Positions 45,408 through 55,802 are shown, counted from the first letter of the stretch. The stretch: 64,000 nucleotides of DNA from Clostridium sp. (GCF_018372875.1 NZ_JAHAIF010000002.1:171081-235080); one strand, 5' to 3'. A program made the numbers and translations. The notes: a model not told the origin generated them from the letters alone.

Positions 45408-46292
45408 TTAATTTCCTATTATGCTTACAGAATAGCCAATATCAAATTTCTGGTTCTTATCTAAAGTTATTATATATGGCTTGTCCTTAAAAACTTCTCC
45501 ATCTGTAGTCATGGCAGGTAATCCATGCCAAGGTTCTAAACAAATATAAGGAGCCTTCTTTTTTGGAAAAGTCCATAATGCTAATACTGGAAATTTATCA
45601 AAGCAAAATCTAATTCCCTGATTTTTTTTGTTATGTTTAAGAGAAATCAAGTGTGATTCTATTTTATCAAATATGATTGCCCCCTTATCAAAGTCCTCAT
45701 ATTTCAGTGGCAATATATTAGTATTTTCTAAATAATGTATAGCTGACCCTTTATCAAATGCTTCATCATTAGGAGGATTAAAGGCTTCCCCCCTAATTTC
45801 TCTATCAAATATAATAGAATAGTCTTCAAAACTTTCATCCTCTTTTAAAGGTACTCTAAATCCCACATGACCTCCAATGCAAAAATGAATTGGCTTATTA
45901 TCTATGTTCTTTACACAATATGAGGTTTTAAAGCCATCTTCTATTAACTCATGCTTTATATATAGCTCAAATTCAAAAGGATACACTTTAGAAATTTCCT
46001 CATTACTTTTAAGTAAAAATACTATATAGTTGCTTCCTCTATCAGCCACTGTAAAATCACTATTTCGAGCAAATCCATGCTTATTCATTGTGAAACTTTT
46101 TCCTTCTATCTTAGTCACATTTTTTTTCAAAGTCCCTATAATAGGGAAAAGATGAGGAGAACGACCTATCCAGTACTTTTTGTCACCTCCCCATAAATAA
46201 TCTAATCCATCTCCATCTTTGTAAGATATTAGTTCACCCCCAAATGAATCCACTATGGCAGTAAATTCATTTAGTTTTAACGTATATAACAT
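45408..46292 (-). CDS. Aldose 1-epimerase family protein (LacX-like)
   Basis: The frame opens at 46298, but the second ATG (46292, 294 residues) has AGGAGGG at a normal nine-base distance, so I prefer it. The protein is a beta-rich galactose-mutarotase fold with GRSPHLFPIIGTL, a HGFARNSDF His motif and CIGGHVGF, as in LacX/YeaD-like enzymes that interconvert anomers of sugars or sugar phosphates. Likely part of the glycan-use group with the ROK kinase. Confidence 0.87.
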   Translation of the reverse strand: MLYTLKLNEFTAIVDSFGGELISYKDGDGLDYLWGGDKKYWIGRSPHLFPIIGTLKKNVTKIEGKSFTMNKHGFARNSDFTVADRGSNYIVFLLKSNEEISKVYPFEFELYIKHELIEDGFKTSYCVKNIDNKPIHFCIGGHVGFRVPLKEDESFEDYSIIFDREIRGEAFNPPNDEAFDKGSAIHYLENTNILPLKYEDFDKGAIIFDKIESHLISLKHNKKNQGIRFCFDKFPVLALWTFPKKKAPYICLEPWHGLPAMTTDGEVFKDKPYIITLDKNQKFDIGYSVSIIGN

Positions 46293-46309
46293 AAACATTT
46301 CCCTCCTAG

Positions 46310-46772
46310 AAATTAAAAAATATTCTTTTTAAGGTTAAAAGCCAAAATTTTCCATGTTTTTCTAACCCTTTTTTCGTAAAATGAGCACTATTTGTTATAC
46401 GATTATCCCCAAGAAGCTCATCTGTATTAGGTCCTAATATAATATTAGTACAATTACAACAATTTTTTTGAGCCTTTAGTATAACTTTTTCATTATTAGT
46501 CTGTGCCTTTGGATGATAAGCAACATTTGCTATTACCCGAGGCTCCTACTCCCATATCCACCTCAGGTCCAATATCACAGGGTTGCGGATCCTCACAATT
46601 AACCCACCTGTTAATTTGTGGGTTCAAAGATAAAACTCTAGGATCACTACTTTTTGTTAAGGTATCTCCAAATATAAATAACCTCTATTGGTATTATAGC
46701 TTTATTTTCACTATTTCTTTGATAAACTGAAGGGCTTAATGGTTTACTAATAATTGTACAACGAGGCTTCAT
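46310..46772 (-). pseudogene. Broken sialate O-acetylesterase/SGNH-esterase-like gene
   Basis: ATG 46772 follows AAGGAGG and starts MKPRCTIISKPLSPS, but the frame stops after about 40 residues. Pieces in other frames continue: DPRVLSLNPQIN, EDPQPCDIGPEVDMGVG and a tail NCTNIILGPNTDELLGDNRITNSAHF. These look like a SGNH/sialate-esterase domain with at least two frameshifts and deletions. It is a decayed gene inside the glycan cluster. Confidence 0.6.
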
Positions 46773-46790
46773 TTTAATATTCCTCCTTAA

Positions 46791-46836
46791 AAAAGACCAT
46801 ATTAGGAAGTTACTTAAATCTTCTTAATATGATCTT
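46791..46836 (-). terminator. Terminator of the large GH43-like gene
   Basis: Minus strand AAAAGATCATATTAAGAAG pairs with CTTCCTAATATGGTCTTTT (two mismatches) and ends in a T-run. Confidence 0.75.
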
Positions 46837-46847
46837 TTCATTTAAAT

Positions 46848-49800
46848 TTATTTATCCTTTAAACTTATAGGCTTTTTTCTGCCAAGGAAAAGTATTACAA
46901 ATCCTGCAAACATACTTAATACATAAGGTAGTGTTGATACTGTATCACCTGTTTTGGGTGTATCTACATTTTCATTTGATTCATCATCAGGATCTATTGG
47001 TTTTACGTCAGGATCTGTTGGCTTCTCATCCATCTTAACTGAAGTATGAGCAATCCTTGAGCTAGGTTTTGATCCTCCTCCATTATTAGCTCCTGCAGTA
47101 TAATACATGTGTAAGGTATTATCTTCCTCATAAAACCAAGCATCTGCTGATCTGTTTAAATCAGGTTCTTCTATAACTGAATCATATAGTGTACCAATTC
47201 TCTTTGACGTTTTGAAATCATCACTTATAGATTGAATCTCTATATCTCCTTTTGAATTATGAAATACAATATATTTTTTGTTATCCCATATCATTAACCT
47301 TGGTGATGCAATATTCCCTTTATCCTTATCTATTGGTGTGATTAATGCCTCTTCATTTACTTCCCAATCTAATCCATCATTAGAAGTTGCATAATTAACT
47401 TGTCTCTTTCCGCCTTTGTTTCCGGTTATTAGCATTGTGTATTTATTTCCATTATTAGCTATTTCATTTTCATAAACGCTTACTTGATAAGCTTGACTAC
47501 TCTTTCCATTAAAATCACTTAAATCTATAACTTTCTTTTCAAATTTGAAGTTAATACCATCTTTAGAAGTAGCCAACATTACTGAATTCTTAGCATGACT
47601 ATAGTACATATTAAGTTCATTAGTCATCTTATTCCATATTGGAGCTGCACCTGTCACCTCTCCACTTAAGTCACCACTTAAAGATCTAGTTATAATTGGT
47701 TCTCCGTTATTATATGGAGTCCATGGTCCTTCAGGGCTTGGAGCTGTAGCTAGAGCAATTCCTCCACTTTGACTTGCATAGCTAAAATACATGTAATATT
47801 TATCAATAGGTTCTTCAAAATATTTTTCTGCTTTAATTACTGAAGGAAGCTCAATATTTGTTCCTGTTCTTCCTGTTAATTCATCACTATCTAAAATTAT
47901 TTCACCAGTTTCAAATTCAGGTAAATCTACATCCTCAAAAATTTCTATAGTTAATACATCACTAGTTACGCTTTTATTACTATAAGTTGCAGTAACAGAT
48001 AACTCCACTGTTCCTGGAGCCAAAGCAATTAAATTCCCATTTTCATACTTTAGTAAATTTTCATTACTACTATTAAATTTAAGCTCCACATTTTTTAAAT
48101 CTGAAATACTATTATCCTTTAATAATACTTCAACTTGTGCTTTTACAGTTTCACCAGCTACTAAACTTGGCTTATTGATTTTTAAAGAAACATATTTAAT
48201 TTCTTTTTTCTCTTCATCACTTAGTTCTTTTGCATGAATTATATTGGCATGAAGACGCTTGCCTCCCTCATAAAACATGTGCCAAACACCATTATCATCT
48301 TTCATAAATACAGGTGCACCAGCTCTTGTATAGTCTGGGAAATCATCGGATGAATCATACATTACTCCCCAATGAATTTCTTTATCTAGACTCTCTCCAA
48401 CCTCAACTGAATATATATTACCTGTACTTCCATGACATATTACGTAATATCTACCTTCCCATTCCATAAAATATGCCCCAGATACATTGTTAGCATAATT
48501 CATATTTGGATCACTGTCTGGAGATACCAATGGTTCCTTTACAGCAGTCCAATTTATTCCATCCTTTGAATGAGCATAATAGATTTTTCTCATATTCGCT
48601 TTGTTATTCACCATAATTGTCATGATATACTTATTACCTAAGCCAGGAATTTCGTGTTCTACAACACGTGCATAGCTTGCTTCTGTCAATCCTGTACCTG
48701 TTGGTGAAAAATCATTAGCTTTCACTGCTTCCCCACCATATGTCCAATTTACTAAATCATCTGATGTAGCATATCTTGTTACTGTATTCTCTCCATGAAA
48801 ATACATAAAATACTTATTATAAGTAGAATTCCACATTACATCTGGAGACGAAACATGACTTACATTATAATAGTATTTTCCACTTTCATCTTTCCAACTC
48901 TTAGAAATAATAGGATTACTTTCATATTCAGTCCAAGGACCATCTAAAGTTGGTGCCGTAGCTAAACATATTCCTGCTGGAGCATCATGTGGAGCATAGA
49001 ACATATAGTAACGGTCTATTGGATTTTTTATTGGATGAACTTTTGTATCTACAATTGATGGAAAGTTAAATTCTTCTGTTGGATTATACTTATAATCCTC
49101 CATTTCTATAATCTCATCTACTGAATAGAACTTTGGAAAAACTGGTGCTTCCAAGTTTTCAGATATTGTATATAAATCAGAATTTCTTGATAGACCATCA
49201 GCTTTAACTTGTACATAGTATTTTCCTTTTGAAAGGGAAGCTGGCAAAGTTAAATCTACCTCACCTTTATTATTCATAATAGTTCCTGTGTTTCTTATTC
49301 CGTTAACTGGTACATTTTTTGAATCTACAAGTATAGCTTCAAAAACTGTACCATCATCAATTAAATTAGTTTTAATTGATGTGTTTATAGTCTCTTCCTT
49401 TCCCTCTTTATGATTGTAAGAGGAAAGCAATATCTCTGATATTTCTTTACGTTCTTCTGGTTCGATAAGGCCTGTCCCTGCTTTTACTGATTTAACATCT
49501 AAATTACAAAGATTTCCCACATCTGCTCCTAACCTTATTAAATCTCCATCTTTCATTTTTTTAGCAGATACATTCTCGAATACTTTATTATTATCAATGT
49601 ATAAAGTAAAATCTCTATCTCCAGTAGTTTTATCTCGTTCTCCAACTAGAAATGTATATTCATGCCAAATAGAAGTATCTATATTAACTGTAAGATCATC
49701 GCCATTACCATTAATTGCTGTAACCTTACCTGTATTTTTATCTCCGTAGGTTAAAAATATCTTTGCGATTCTTCCATTCTCATTATTATCAATACCCTTA

Positions 49801-50168
49801 GCCCTTATTGATATTTCACTTCCAATACCAGTTACATCGGCTGGAACTCTTGCTTCTACCTTAACTGTAAAAGCCCCATTATCAGGCAAATCTAGTTTTG
49901 TAGGTGAGGCAAGCCATAAGTATTTTCCTTTTTCATCCTCAGCTAAGGTTGATTTGGAGATATTCGCAACCCCCTCTTCTTGATTAAACTCTACTTTACC
50001 ATCACCTGCACCAATAGTTCTCCAATCACCTAAGTTTAACATGTTCTTATTTATTATATTCCATACATCCTGTTGTCCAATGTTATAAGCATAAACATGT
50101 GTAAAATTAAAAAATATCATTATTACAAGGGAAAGTATACTTGCTCTTTTAAAAATACTTTTCTTCAT
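46848..50168 (-). CDS. Very large wall-anchored protein with lectin-like and two GH43-like beta-propeller domains
   Basis: This 1106-residue protein has a signal peptide (1-27), a concanavalin-like N-terminal domain (about 30-240), and two propeller domains (about 345-640 and 760-1035). Both propellers repeat GH43/GH32-type blades: YYMFYA...GICLATAP-x-x-GPW and YYMYFS...GIALATAP-x-x-GPW, each followed by WN...MYY/MYFH blades. A Big_2-like segment (about 650-740) lies between. The C-terminus TPKTGDT, a hydrophobic helix and GRKKP form a variant LPXTG wall signal. It probably trims host or dietary glycans at the cell surface; the substrate is unknown. AAAGGAG precedes the ATG. Confidence 0.85.
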   Translation of the reverse strand: MKKSIFKRASILSLVIMIFFNFTHVYAYNIGQQDVWNIINKNMLNLGDWRTIGAGDGKVEFNQEEGVANISKSTLAEDEKGKYLWLASPTKLDLPDNGAFTVKVEARVPADVTGIGSEISIRAKGIDNNENGRIAKIFLTYGDKNTGKVTAINGNGDDLTVNIDTSIWHEYTFLVGERDKTTGDRDFTLYIDNNKVFENVSAKKMKDGDLIRLGADVGNLCNLDVKSVKAGTGLIEPEERKEISEILLSSYNHKEGKEETINTSIKTNLIDDGTVFEAILVDSKNVPVNGIRNTGTIMNNKGEVDLTLPASLSKGKYYVQVKADGLSRNSDLYTISENLEAPVFPKFYSVDEIIEMEDYKYNPTEEFNFPSIVDTKVHPIKNPIDRYYMFYAPHDAPAGICLATAPTLDGPWTEYESNPIISKSWKDESGKYYYNVSHVSSPDVMWNSTYNKYFMYFHGENTVTRYATSDDLVNWTYGGEAVKANDFSPTGTGLTEASYARVVEHEIPGLGNKYIMTIMVNNKANMRKIYYAHSKDGINWTAVKEPLVSPDSDPNMNYANNVSGAYFMEWEGRYYVICHGSTGNIYSVEVGESLDKEIHWGVMYDSSDDFPDYTRAGAPVFMKDDNGVWHMFYEGGKRLHANIIHAKELSDEEKKEIKYVSLKINKPSLVAGETVKAQVEVLLKDNSISDLKNVELKFNSSNENLLKYENGNLIALAPGTVELSVTATYSNKSVTSDVLTIEIFEDVDLPEFETGEIILDSDELTGRTGTNIELPSVIKAEKYFEEPIDKYYMYFSYASQSGGIALATAPSPEGPWTPYNNGEPIITRSLSGDLSGEVTGAAPIWNKMTNELNMYYSHAKNSVMLATSKDGINFKFEKKVIDLSDFNGKSSQAYQVSVYENEIANNGNKYTMLITGNKGGKRQVNYATSNDGLDWEVNEEALITPIDKDKGNIASPRLMIWDNKKYIVFHNSKGDIEIQSISDDFKTSKRIGTLYDSVIEEPDLNRSADAWFYEEDNTLHMYYTAGANNGGGSKPSSRIAHTSVKMDEKPTDPDVKPIDPDDESNENVDTPKTGDTVSTLPYVLSMFAGFVILFLGRKKPISLKDK

Positions 50169-50253
50169 ATTTCTCTCCTTTAGATTTTTTCAATATTCTT
50201 TACAAATCATTATTAGTATTGTTAACATTAGTAAAAACCTCATATAATCTTAG

Positions 50254-50883
50254 CTAAGATATACAATAACTTTTGTATATCTTAGCTAATTCATCTAGAT
50301 ATGTTTCTTTCATCTCCCCAATCTTCATAAGATACTTATAATCATAAATGTTTGGAAGATAATCTAGCTTTAGTAACCTTTTAGTAAAACTATGAGCTGC
50401 TATTTCACTACATCTACTAATATTAGCCTTACGCTCTAAACATATAAACTTCATTGTAACAACAGAATCCAATTCCTCTGAAACCACTCTATTATTTGAT
50501 AACTCAAGATAATGAAAAAATTCATGACAAAGGTGAATCTTTAAAGATAAATCTTCTGATATACCACTAATATCAGCTAATTCCTTTATAGAATCTTTAT
50601 AAATTATGACTTTGCTTTTTTTGCCTTTTCCCCACTCAAATTGTGCTCTAAATTTAACTTTATAAAAACTTCCACTATTTTGTGAGTATTCAATATCTAT
50701 TCCATTATCCTTATATAATTTGAAGATATCCTTGTCTTTATATTTATCAGCTACCTCATGTCCAATTTCTAAACTTCTCAATATATAATTCTTTACCCTA
50801 CTCTTTTCTATCTTATGAAAAAGTAAATCTTCAGATATTTCACCAAAGGCTAGCACTTGGTCTAAATTCTCAATTCTTGTCAT
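50254..50883 (-). CDS. ImmA/IrrE-like zinc metalloprotease
   Basis: This 209-residue protein contains HLCHEFFHYLE, an HExxH zinc-protease motif (near residues 126-133), followed by SEIAAHSFTKRLL with a probable third ligand Glu. It fits the ImmA/IrrE family, whose members cleave repressors. It starts 20 bp after the HyuA-like gene (GAGGGA ribosome site), so it shares that transcript. No phage repressor partner is beside it, which makes its target unclear. Confidence 0.8.
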   Translation of the reverse strand: MTRIENLDQVLAFGEISEDLLFHKIEKSRVKNYILRSLEIGHEVADKYKDKDIFKLYKDNGIDIEYSQNSGSFYKVKFRAQFEWGKGKKSKVIIYKDSIKELADISGISEDLSLKIHLCHEFFHYLELSNNRVVSEELDSVVTMKFICLERKANISRCSEIAAHSFTKRLLKLDYLPNIYDYKYLMKIGEMKETYLDELAKIYKSYCIS

Positions 50884-50903
50884 GATATTCCCTCATTTCA
50901 AAA

Positions 50904-53039
50904 TTATTTATACGCTACAGCAATAATCTCATCATTATCCCCTAGAAATTCTGTTTCTAAATCAGTGATTGATAATAATTGCTCTAAATTTTGCATACCA
51001 GTTAAATCAATCATCTTTTCCTTATAGAATAGAAATACTTTAGGTATAGTTGCATTTGCATCAGAGAATGTAGTATTTTCATCAACAAACTCATGAAACT
51101 TACCATGGATTTGAGACTTAGGGAATTTAATATAATAAACTTTTTCCTTTTTAAACCTAACTACACCTTCACGATCTATTACACAGCAACTACTTCTATT
51201 CCTTTTTATCAATCCAAATAGCTTACTTTCAGAAACCCTTGATTCAATTAAATGCCATCTTCCTGTACTAAAAATAGAAGACACATTATTTAAGTTGCTA
51301 CCTAGAGCATCAGAAGCAATTTTTAATAATTCTTCTTTGTTTAGTGACTTTGCATTTAAGTCCTTATTTCTAAATTCAGTAGCACCTGTTGCTACTGCAC
51401 GTACAATATTCTTTTGACTATCAATTTCTATGTTGACATCTACTGTTTCTTCGTTAGCACCAGATTTAACAATCTTCTCAATTACATCCGCACGTATACG
51501 CTTAATATCTTCCTCACTAGGATTAGCTATAGTACGTTCTATCTGCTCTCTTACCATTGCAAGCGCAACACCTATAGTTGAGATATATGGTGCATTTTTT
51601 GCTAGCTTCCATTTGAAATTAAAATGTTCAGCTAGTGCATTTACTATAACTGCACCACTTCCTCCTCCACCTACAAGTGTTATAAACTTTCTATCTAGCT
51701 CATATTCTTGAATTAACTCTTCAATTACTACAGCTAGTTTATTCATTGCAATGTTCATTACTTCCTTTGCAGCTTCTTCTATACTTAAGCCCACATATTC
51801 TGCTAAAGCCCCCCAAGCTAGTCTTGCACTGTCAACATTACCTCTTGCATAATCTCCTTCTGGAACATAATTTAAAATATTTGCAGCTCCTGCTAAGGTT
51901 AATGAATAATCCTTTCCAGTTCCACTTTCAACTACTGCATATTCCTTAGGATCCTCTTCTCTAGGAGAAATAAATTTGATTTTAGGTGATGTAAACTTCC
52001 CTTCATCAGTAAAACATTCATATTCAATTCCTGCAATATGAGCACTTCTTGGTCCAACATCCACTATTTTCTTATCCTTAACACGTATCATACTACCACC
52101 AGCAACTGCTAATGTTCTAACATCTAAGGATCTTAAATAGGTCTTATGGCCTCCAACTTGAGCATATTTAATCATTACCTTACCATTCTTTATTATAGAG
52201 ATATCAACACTTGTTCCACCTACCTCAAAGAATATTCCATCTGAAACCTTTTCATACATAAGTGCACCAGCAACTCCAGCAGCAAGTCCAGATAACATAG
52301 TCAAAATAGGCCTTTTTCTAACTTCGTTTATACTCATTACACCGCCATCACAACGCATAATCATCAAGTTTGTTTTTATATTAGTATCTATTACAGCCTG
52401 TTCTGTCATATTTGCAGTTTGCATCATTCTAGGTATTAAACTTGCATTTACTACTGCTGTTCTTGTACGCATTTTCAATCCATATAACTCAGAAATTTCA
52501 TGTCCACCTGTTGCAAATAATCCTTTTTCATTTGCTATCTGAATTACTTTCTGCTCATTTTCAGGATTATCTACACTGTAAGCTTCTGAAGCAACAATTA
52601 CATCACATTTATCCTTCATTAAAGTATTAATTGCTTCATTTATTGAATTATCATTTACATCTTTTGAATCAATAAATAGATGTTCTGATCTTAAATATTT
52701 ACCTTGAGCTAATTCAATATTTTCTAAGTTTGTTTCCTTCTTGGCACTCCTTGCATCAAAACCTGTTCCCATACCCACAATACCAACACTTGCTACATCA
52801 CCTTCTAATAAAGCATTTGTAGCTTGTGTTGTTCCATGTGCTATGAATACAACATCATCAGGAGAAATATTATTCTCTTCTAATATTGCTTTTATTATTT
52901 TTACAACTCCTATAGCTACTCCTTCTTCATGGGTAGTTGGAATTTTCATTTTTGCTATTAATTCATATGTTTCATTATCTATTGCTACAGCATCTGTAAA
53001 TGTTCCACCAACATCTATGCCAATTCTAACTTTGCTCAT
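50904..53039 (-). CDS. Hydantoinase/oxoprolinase family protein (HyuA-like)
   Basis: This 711-residue protein has the ASKHA ATPase start RIGIDVGGTFTDAVAID, IAHGTTQATNALLEG, FEVGGTSVDISI and VGGGGSGAVIVNALA, all typical of HyuA/OplA-type ATP-dependent lactam or hydantoin hydrolases. No HyuB subunit is present, so the reaction may differ from classical oxoprolinase. It is co-oriented with a permease and an FAD enzyme, which together suggest uptake and breakdown of one small cyclic compound. AGGAGG precedes the ATG. Confidence 0.9.
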   Translation of the reverse strand: MSKVRIGIDVGGTFTDAVAIDNETYELIAKMKIPTTHEEGVAIGVVKIIKAILEENNISPDDVVFIAHGTTQATNALLEGDVASVGIVGMGTGFDARSAKKETNLENIELAQGKYLRSEHLFIDSKDVNDNSINEAINTLMKDKCDVIVASEAYSVDNPENEQKVIQIANEKGLFATGGHEISELYGLKMRTRTAVVNASLIPRMMQTANMTEQAVIDTNIKTNLMIMRCDGGVMSINEVRKRPILTMLSGLAAGVAGALMYEKVSDGIFFEVGGTSVDISIIKNGKVMIKYAQVGGHKTYLRSLDVRTLAVAGGSMIRVKDKKIVDVGPRSAHIAGIEYECFTDEGKFTSPKIKFISPREEDPKEYAVVESGTGKDYSLTLAGAANILNYVPEGDYARGNVDSARLAWGALAEYVGLSIEEAAKEVMNIAMNKLAVVIEELIQEYELDRKFITLVGGGGSGAVIVNALAEHFNFKWKLAKNAPYISTIGVALAMVREQIERTIANPSEEDIKRIRADVIEKIVKSGANEETVDVNIEIDSQKNIVRAVATGATEFRNKDLNAKSLNKEELLKIASDALGSNLNNVSSIFSTGRWHLIESRVSESKLFGLIKRNRSSCCVIDREGVVRFKKEKVYYIKFPKSQIHGKFHEFVDENTTFSDANATIPKVFLFYKEKMIDLTGMQNLEQLLSITDLETEFLGDNDEIIAVAYK

Positions 53040-53082
53040 AATTATTCCTCCTAATTTTATCTTATCCTATAATAGTTAATCT

Positions 53083-53114
53083 AAGGCTCCCATCTCTTTT
53101 GGTGGAAGCCTAGA
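53083..53114 (-). promoter_or_regulatory. Hairpin between permease and HyuA-like gene
   Basis: AGGCTtCCAcc and ggTGGgAGCCT-type arms form an imperfect stem without a T-run. It may attenuate or process the polycistronic message. Confidence 0.45.
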
Positions 53115-53126
53115 TAAAATATAATT

Positions 53127-54419
53127 CTAATAAAGTATAAATGCTGCTACTATTAATCCAACTATTGTCGATACAAAAATCCACCCCATTGTTTTCTTAA
53201 TTATTTCGTTTACATCTTGTTTTACGAAATCTGCAACCCATACATTATGAGAATTAGTAGGATCACATACAGCTTGTACATTGGAATCTAAACGTAAAGC
53301 TACCATAGCAGCTATAGGATTCATTCCTCCAGCAGCAAGTAAAGCTATAATTCCACTTCCTAGTCCCCATACATTTAAAGGTCCACGATAAATTGCAAGT
53401 GGTGATAACAAACCAAATACTAAAACATACATAATTGGGTTTGATGGTATTAATAGATTAATAGCAGGTTGAAGTATTATTGCAACTTCTGGTGCCATTA
53501 CTGAATTTAATAACATACCAATACCAATCATTAACGCTGCAGCACCTGCAACATCTTGAATACCTTCTACAAATGCACTTGATGCTACATGTATAGGATT
53601 TTTAGGAGTAGATAAAGCCATTGCTATTATGATACCTATTAAAACAGCTGGTACTAATTGTAACTTAAAGGCAAATACTAATATTACTGGAATAACTGGA
53701 CTAATTAATGCAATAGTTCTAACATTTTTTTCTGTTCCTACTGATTGTCCTCCTGTAGGCATTGCCCAAGCTTTTCTTGTTTTTCCTTGATATTTAACAA
53801 AATATACTATCATAAGAACTGACACAATTATTAACGGTATACCACATAACCACGAATACTTTGTAACTGTTTCAAGCGATAACCCTAAAACATCAATGTA
53901 AACGCCTAATGTACCAACTGAGAATGTTACTCCGATTCCATTTGCAAGTAGTAAAACTATTCCACTAACTAATGGACTTAATCCTGCTGATATCATAATT
54001 GGTATAATAATAGTGCCAACTAGAATTACCATACCAAGACCATTAGATGCTGCAAATATTACTGAAGATACTGCTAAAAAAGCCAACGCTATTGGTAATG
54101 GTTTATCCCCTGCAAGTTCAGCAGCTTTTTTTATAATTGTATTTGTAATACCAACTTTACTTAAAACTTTACCAAACCAAGATCCAAATATAAGACCAGC
54201 AATTGCTGTCCCCATCCTCATAGACCCTGCTTCTAATACATTTTTTGCTATTGTGAACTTTTCTGGATCTTCCGAAAGAAACGGTATACCAGCTATAAAA
54301 GCTATTGCTATTGCCATAATTGGTAATGCTAGAATTGTTGGTATCTTTCTTCCTACCATCAAACCTACTAACCCTGCGAATACCACTAGAATTAAAATTA
54401 ATTGAATTGTATTATCCAT
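53127..54419 (-). CDS. Integral membrane permease (GntP/CitM-like)
   Basis: This 430-residue protein is hydrophobic throughout, with about 11-12 membrane segments and a motif AIYRGPLNVWGLGSG in the late part, then DPTNSHNVW. Fold and length suggest the ion-transporter superfamily that includes GntP and citrate-Mg permeases. Clustered with the FAD enzyme and the HyuA-like protein it likely imports their substrate, which I cannot name. AGGAGGG precedes the ATG; the FAD gene ends 12 bp upstream. Confidence 0.82.
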   Translation of the reverse strand: MDNTIQLILILVVFAGLVGLMVGRKIPTILALPIMAIAIAFIAGIPFLSEDPEKFTIAKNVLEAGSMRMGTAIAGLIFGSWFGKVLSKVGITNTIIKKAAELAGDKPLPIALAFLAVSSVIFAASNGLGMVILVGTIIIPIMISAGLSPLVSGIVLLLANGIGVTFSVGTLGVYIDVLGLSLETVTKYSWLCGIPLIIVSVLMIVYFVKYQGKTRKAWAMPTGGQSVGTEKNVRTIALISPVIPVILVFAFKLQLVPAVLIGIIIAMALSTPKNPIHVASSAFVEGIQDVAGAAALMIGIGMLLNSVMAPEVAIILQPAINLLIPSNPIMYVLVFGLLSPLAIYRGPLNVWGLGSGIIALLAAGGMNPIAAMVALRLDSNVQAVCDPTNSHNVWVADFVKQDVNEIIKKTMGWIFVSTIVGLIVAAFILY

Positions 54420-54431
54420 AATTAATCCCTC

Positions 54432-55802
54432 CTATATTTCAATATAACTTCCTTGTTCAATTAATAAAGATTGTAATTTCTTAATATCTATATTTCTAGT
54501 ATCACCACTTTTTACTGCTAATGCTGCAGCTACTCCAGCTGCTTGTCCCAATGCTGTCAATGTTGGAGTTGTTCTAATTGCTGCTTGAGCTTCAAAAGTT
54601 GCTGATACACATCTTCCTGTAACTAATAAATTCTTAAATTCATTAACGACCATAATATCATATGGAATGCTGTAATAATCATCAAAAGATTTAGCATGAA
54701 TACTCATGGTTCCCTCTCCTTTAGGATTATGAATATCAATTGGATAAGCTGAATGAGCAATTACATTTTCAAATCTTCTCTTATCCAAAATATCATCTGC
54801 AGTTAATGTATACCTACCACATATTTGTCTACTTCCTCTTACTCCAATCGAAGGTCCTGTCAATACAACTTTTGCATTTTTAAACCCTGGTATTTTTTTA
54901 ACTAGAAACCTGTATAATTCCTCACATTGCTTACGTCCGATTGTTTCAGCCTCTGAAAGACTTTTTGCATCTACTCCACTATGTTCAATAATTCTTGTTG
55001 TATTAATAATAAATTCACCAGGCACAGATGTTTCGAAAAACAGAATGTCCTCCCTAGGTATTGATAATTCACCTTTTCTCTTTGCTTCCTTAAATTCTTC
55101 ATCAAAACCTACAAAGGATAATCTTTCAACCTTATCTAATAATGTTATATCCTTATTTAATCTAGGCAATTTCTCTGCATGTGCTCTTCCATAGACTCTT
55201 AATTCTTCACTATCTACATTGTATAACTTCATATTCATTGTCATTGGTTGCATTGCCCCATCTGACTCCCTGCCTAATACACATGGCACCTTAGAAAGAT
55301 TAGCAATATCGGCGTCACCTGTTGCATCAATAAATACTTTTCCTTTATATGATGTTAATCCATCCTTATTGCAAATATAAAGGGATTTTAATTCATCTCC
55401 TTCAAATTCAACATCAGTAATAAAAGAATGATATAGAACCTCACATCCAGCTTCACTTACCATCTCATCTAATGTTATTTTCATACCTTCATTACTAAAA
55501 GGAGTCAAATAACTGATATAGTTTGTAGTATCACGAATATGACCTGGTGAATATCCCTTAGATTTTAAATTTTGCACAATTTCTTCGCCAATTCCTAAGA
55601 TGACTTGTTTTTCTCCTGCATGAAAGGTCATCATTGGTCCTACTCCACACGCAGTTAAAGCACCTCCTAAATAGCCGTTCTTTTCAACAATCAAAACCTT
55701 CGCACCATTTCTGGCAGCTGAGATAGCTGAAACTGTACCTGAAATACCTCCTCCAGCTACAATTAAATCATACACCTTACTATTAGTTTTAATATTTACC
55801 AT
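54432..55802 (-). CDS. FAD-dependent oxidoreductase (FAD_oxidored family)
   Basis: I start at ATG 55802 (456 residues) since GGAGG lies eight bases upstream; an ATG at 55817 would include that site in the gene. The N-terminal dinucleotide motif is VYDLIVAGGGISGTVSAISAARNG-like (residues 11-34), followed by LGGALTACGVG with a candidate Cys, FIDATGDADIAN and a late LVTGRCVSATFEAQAA, all typical of the FAD_oxidored family. It is first in the FAD-permease-HyuA-metalloprotease operon. Substrate unknown. Confidence 0.87.
   Translation of the reverse strand: MVNIKTNSKVYDLIVAGGGISGTVSAISAARNGAKVLIVEKNGYLGGALTACGVGPMMTFHAGEKQVILGIGEEIVQNLKSKGYSPGHIRDTTNYISYLTPFSNEGMKITLDEMVSEAGCEVLYHSFITDVEFEGDELKSLYICNKDGLTSYKGKVFIDATGDADIANLSKVPCVLGRESDGAMQPMTMNMKLYNVDSEELRVYGRAHAEKLPRLNKDITLLDKVERLSFVGFDEEFKEAKRKGELSIPREDILFFETSVPGEFIINTTRIIEHSGVDAKSLSEAETIGRKQCEELYRFLVKKIPGFKNAKVVLTGPSIGVRGSRQICGRYTLTADDILDKRRFENVIAHSAYPIDIHNPKGEGTMSIHAKSFDDYYSIPYDIMVVNEFKNLLVTGRCVSATFEAQAAIRTTPTLTALGQAAGVAAALAVKSGDTRNIDIKKLQSLLIEQGSYIEI

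Noticed and set aside
54013..54405. Plus-strand hydrophobic frame opposite the permease
   Set aside because: Shadow of the permease coding sequence; no ribosome site.
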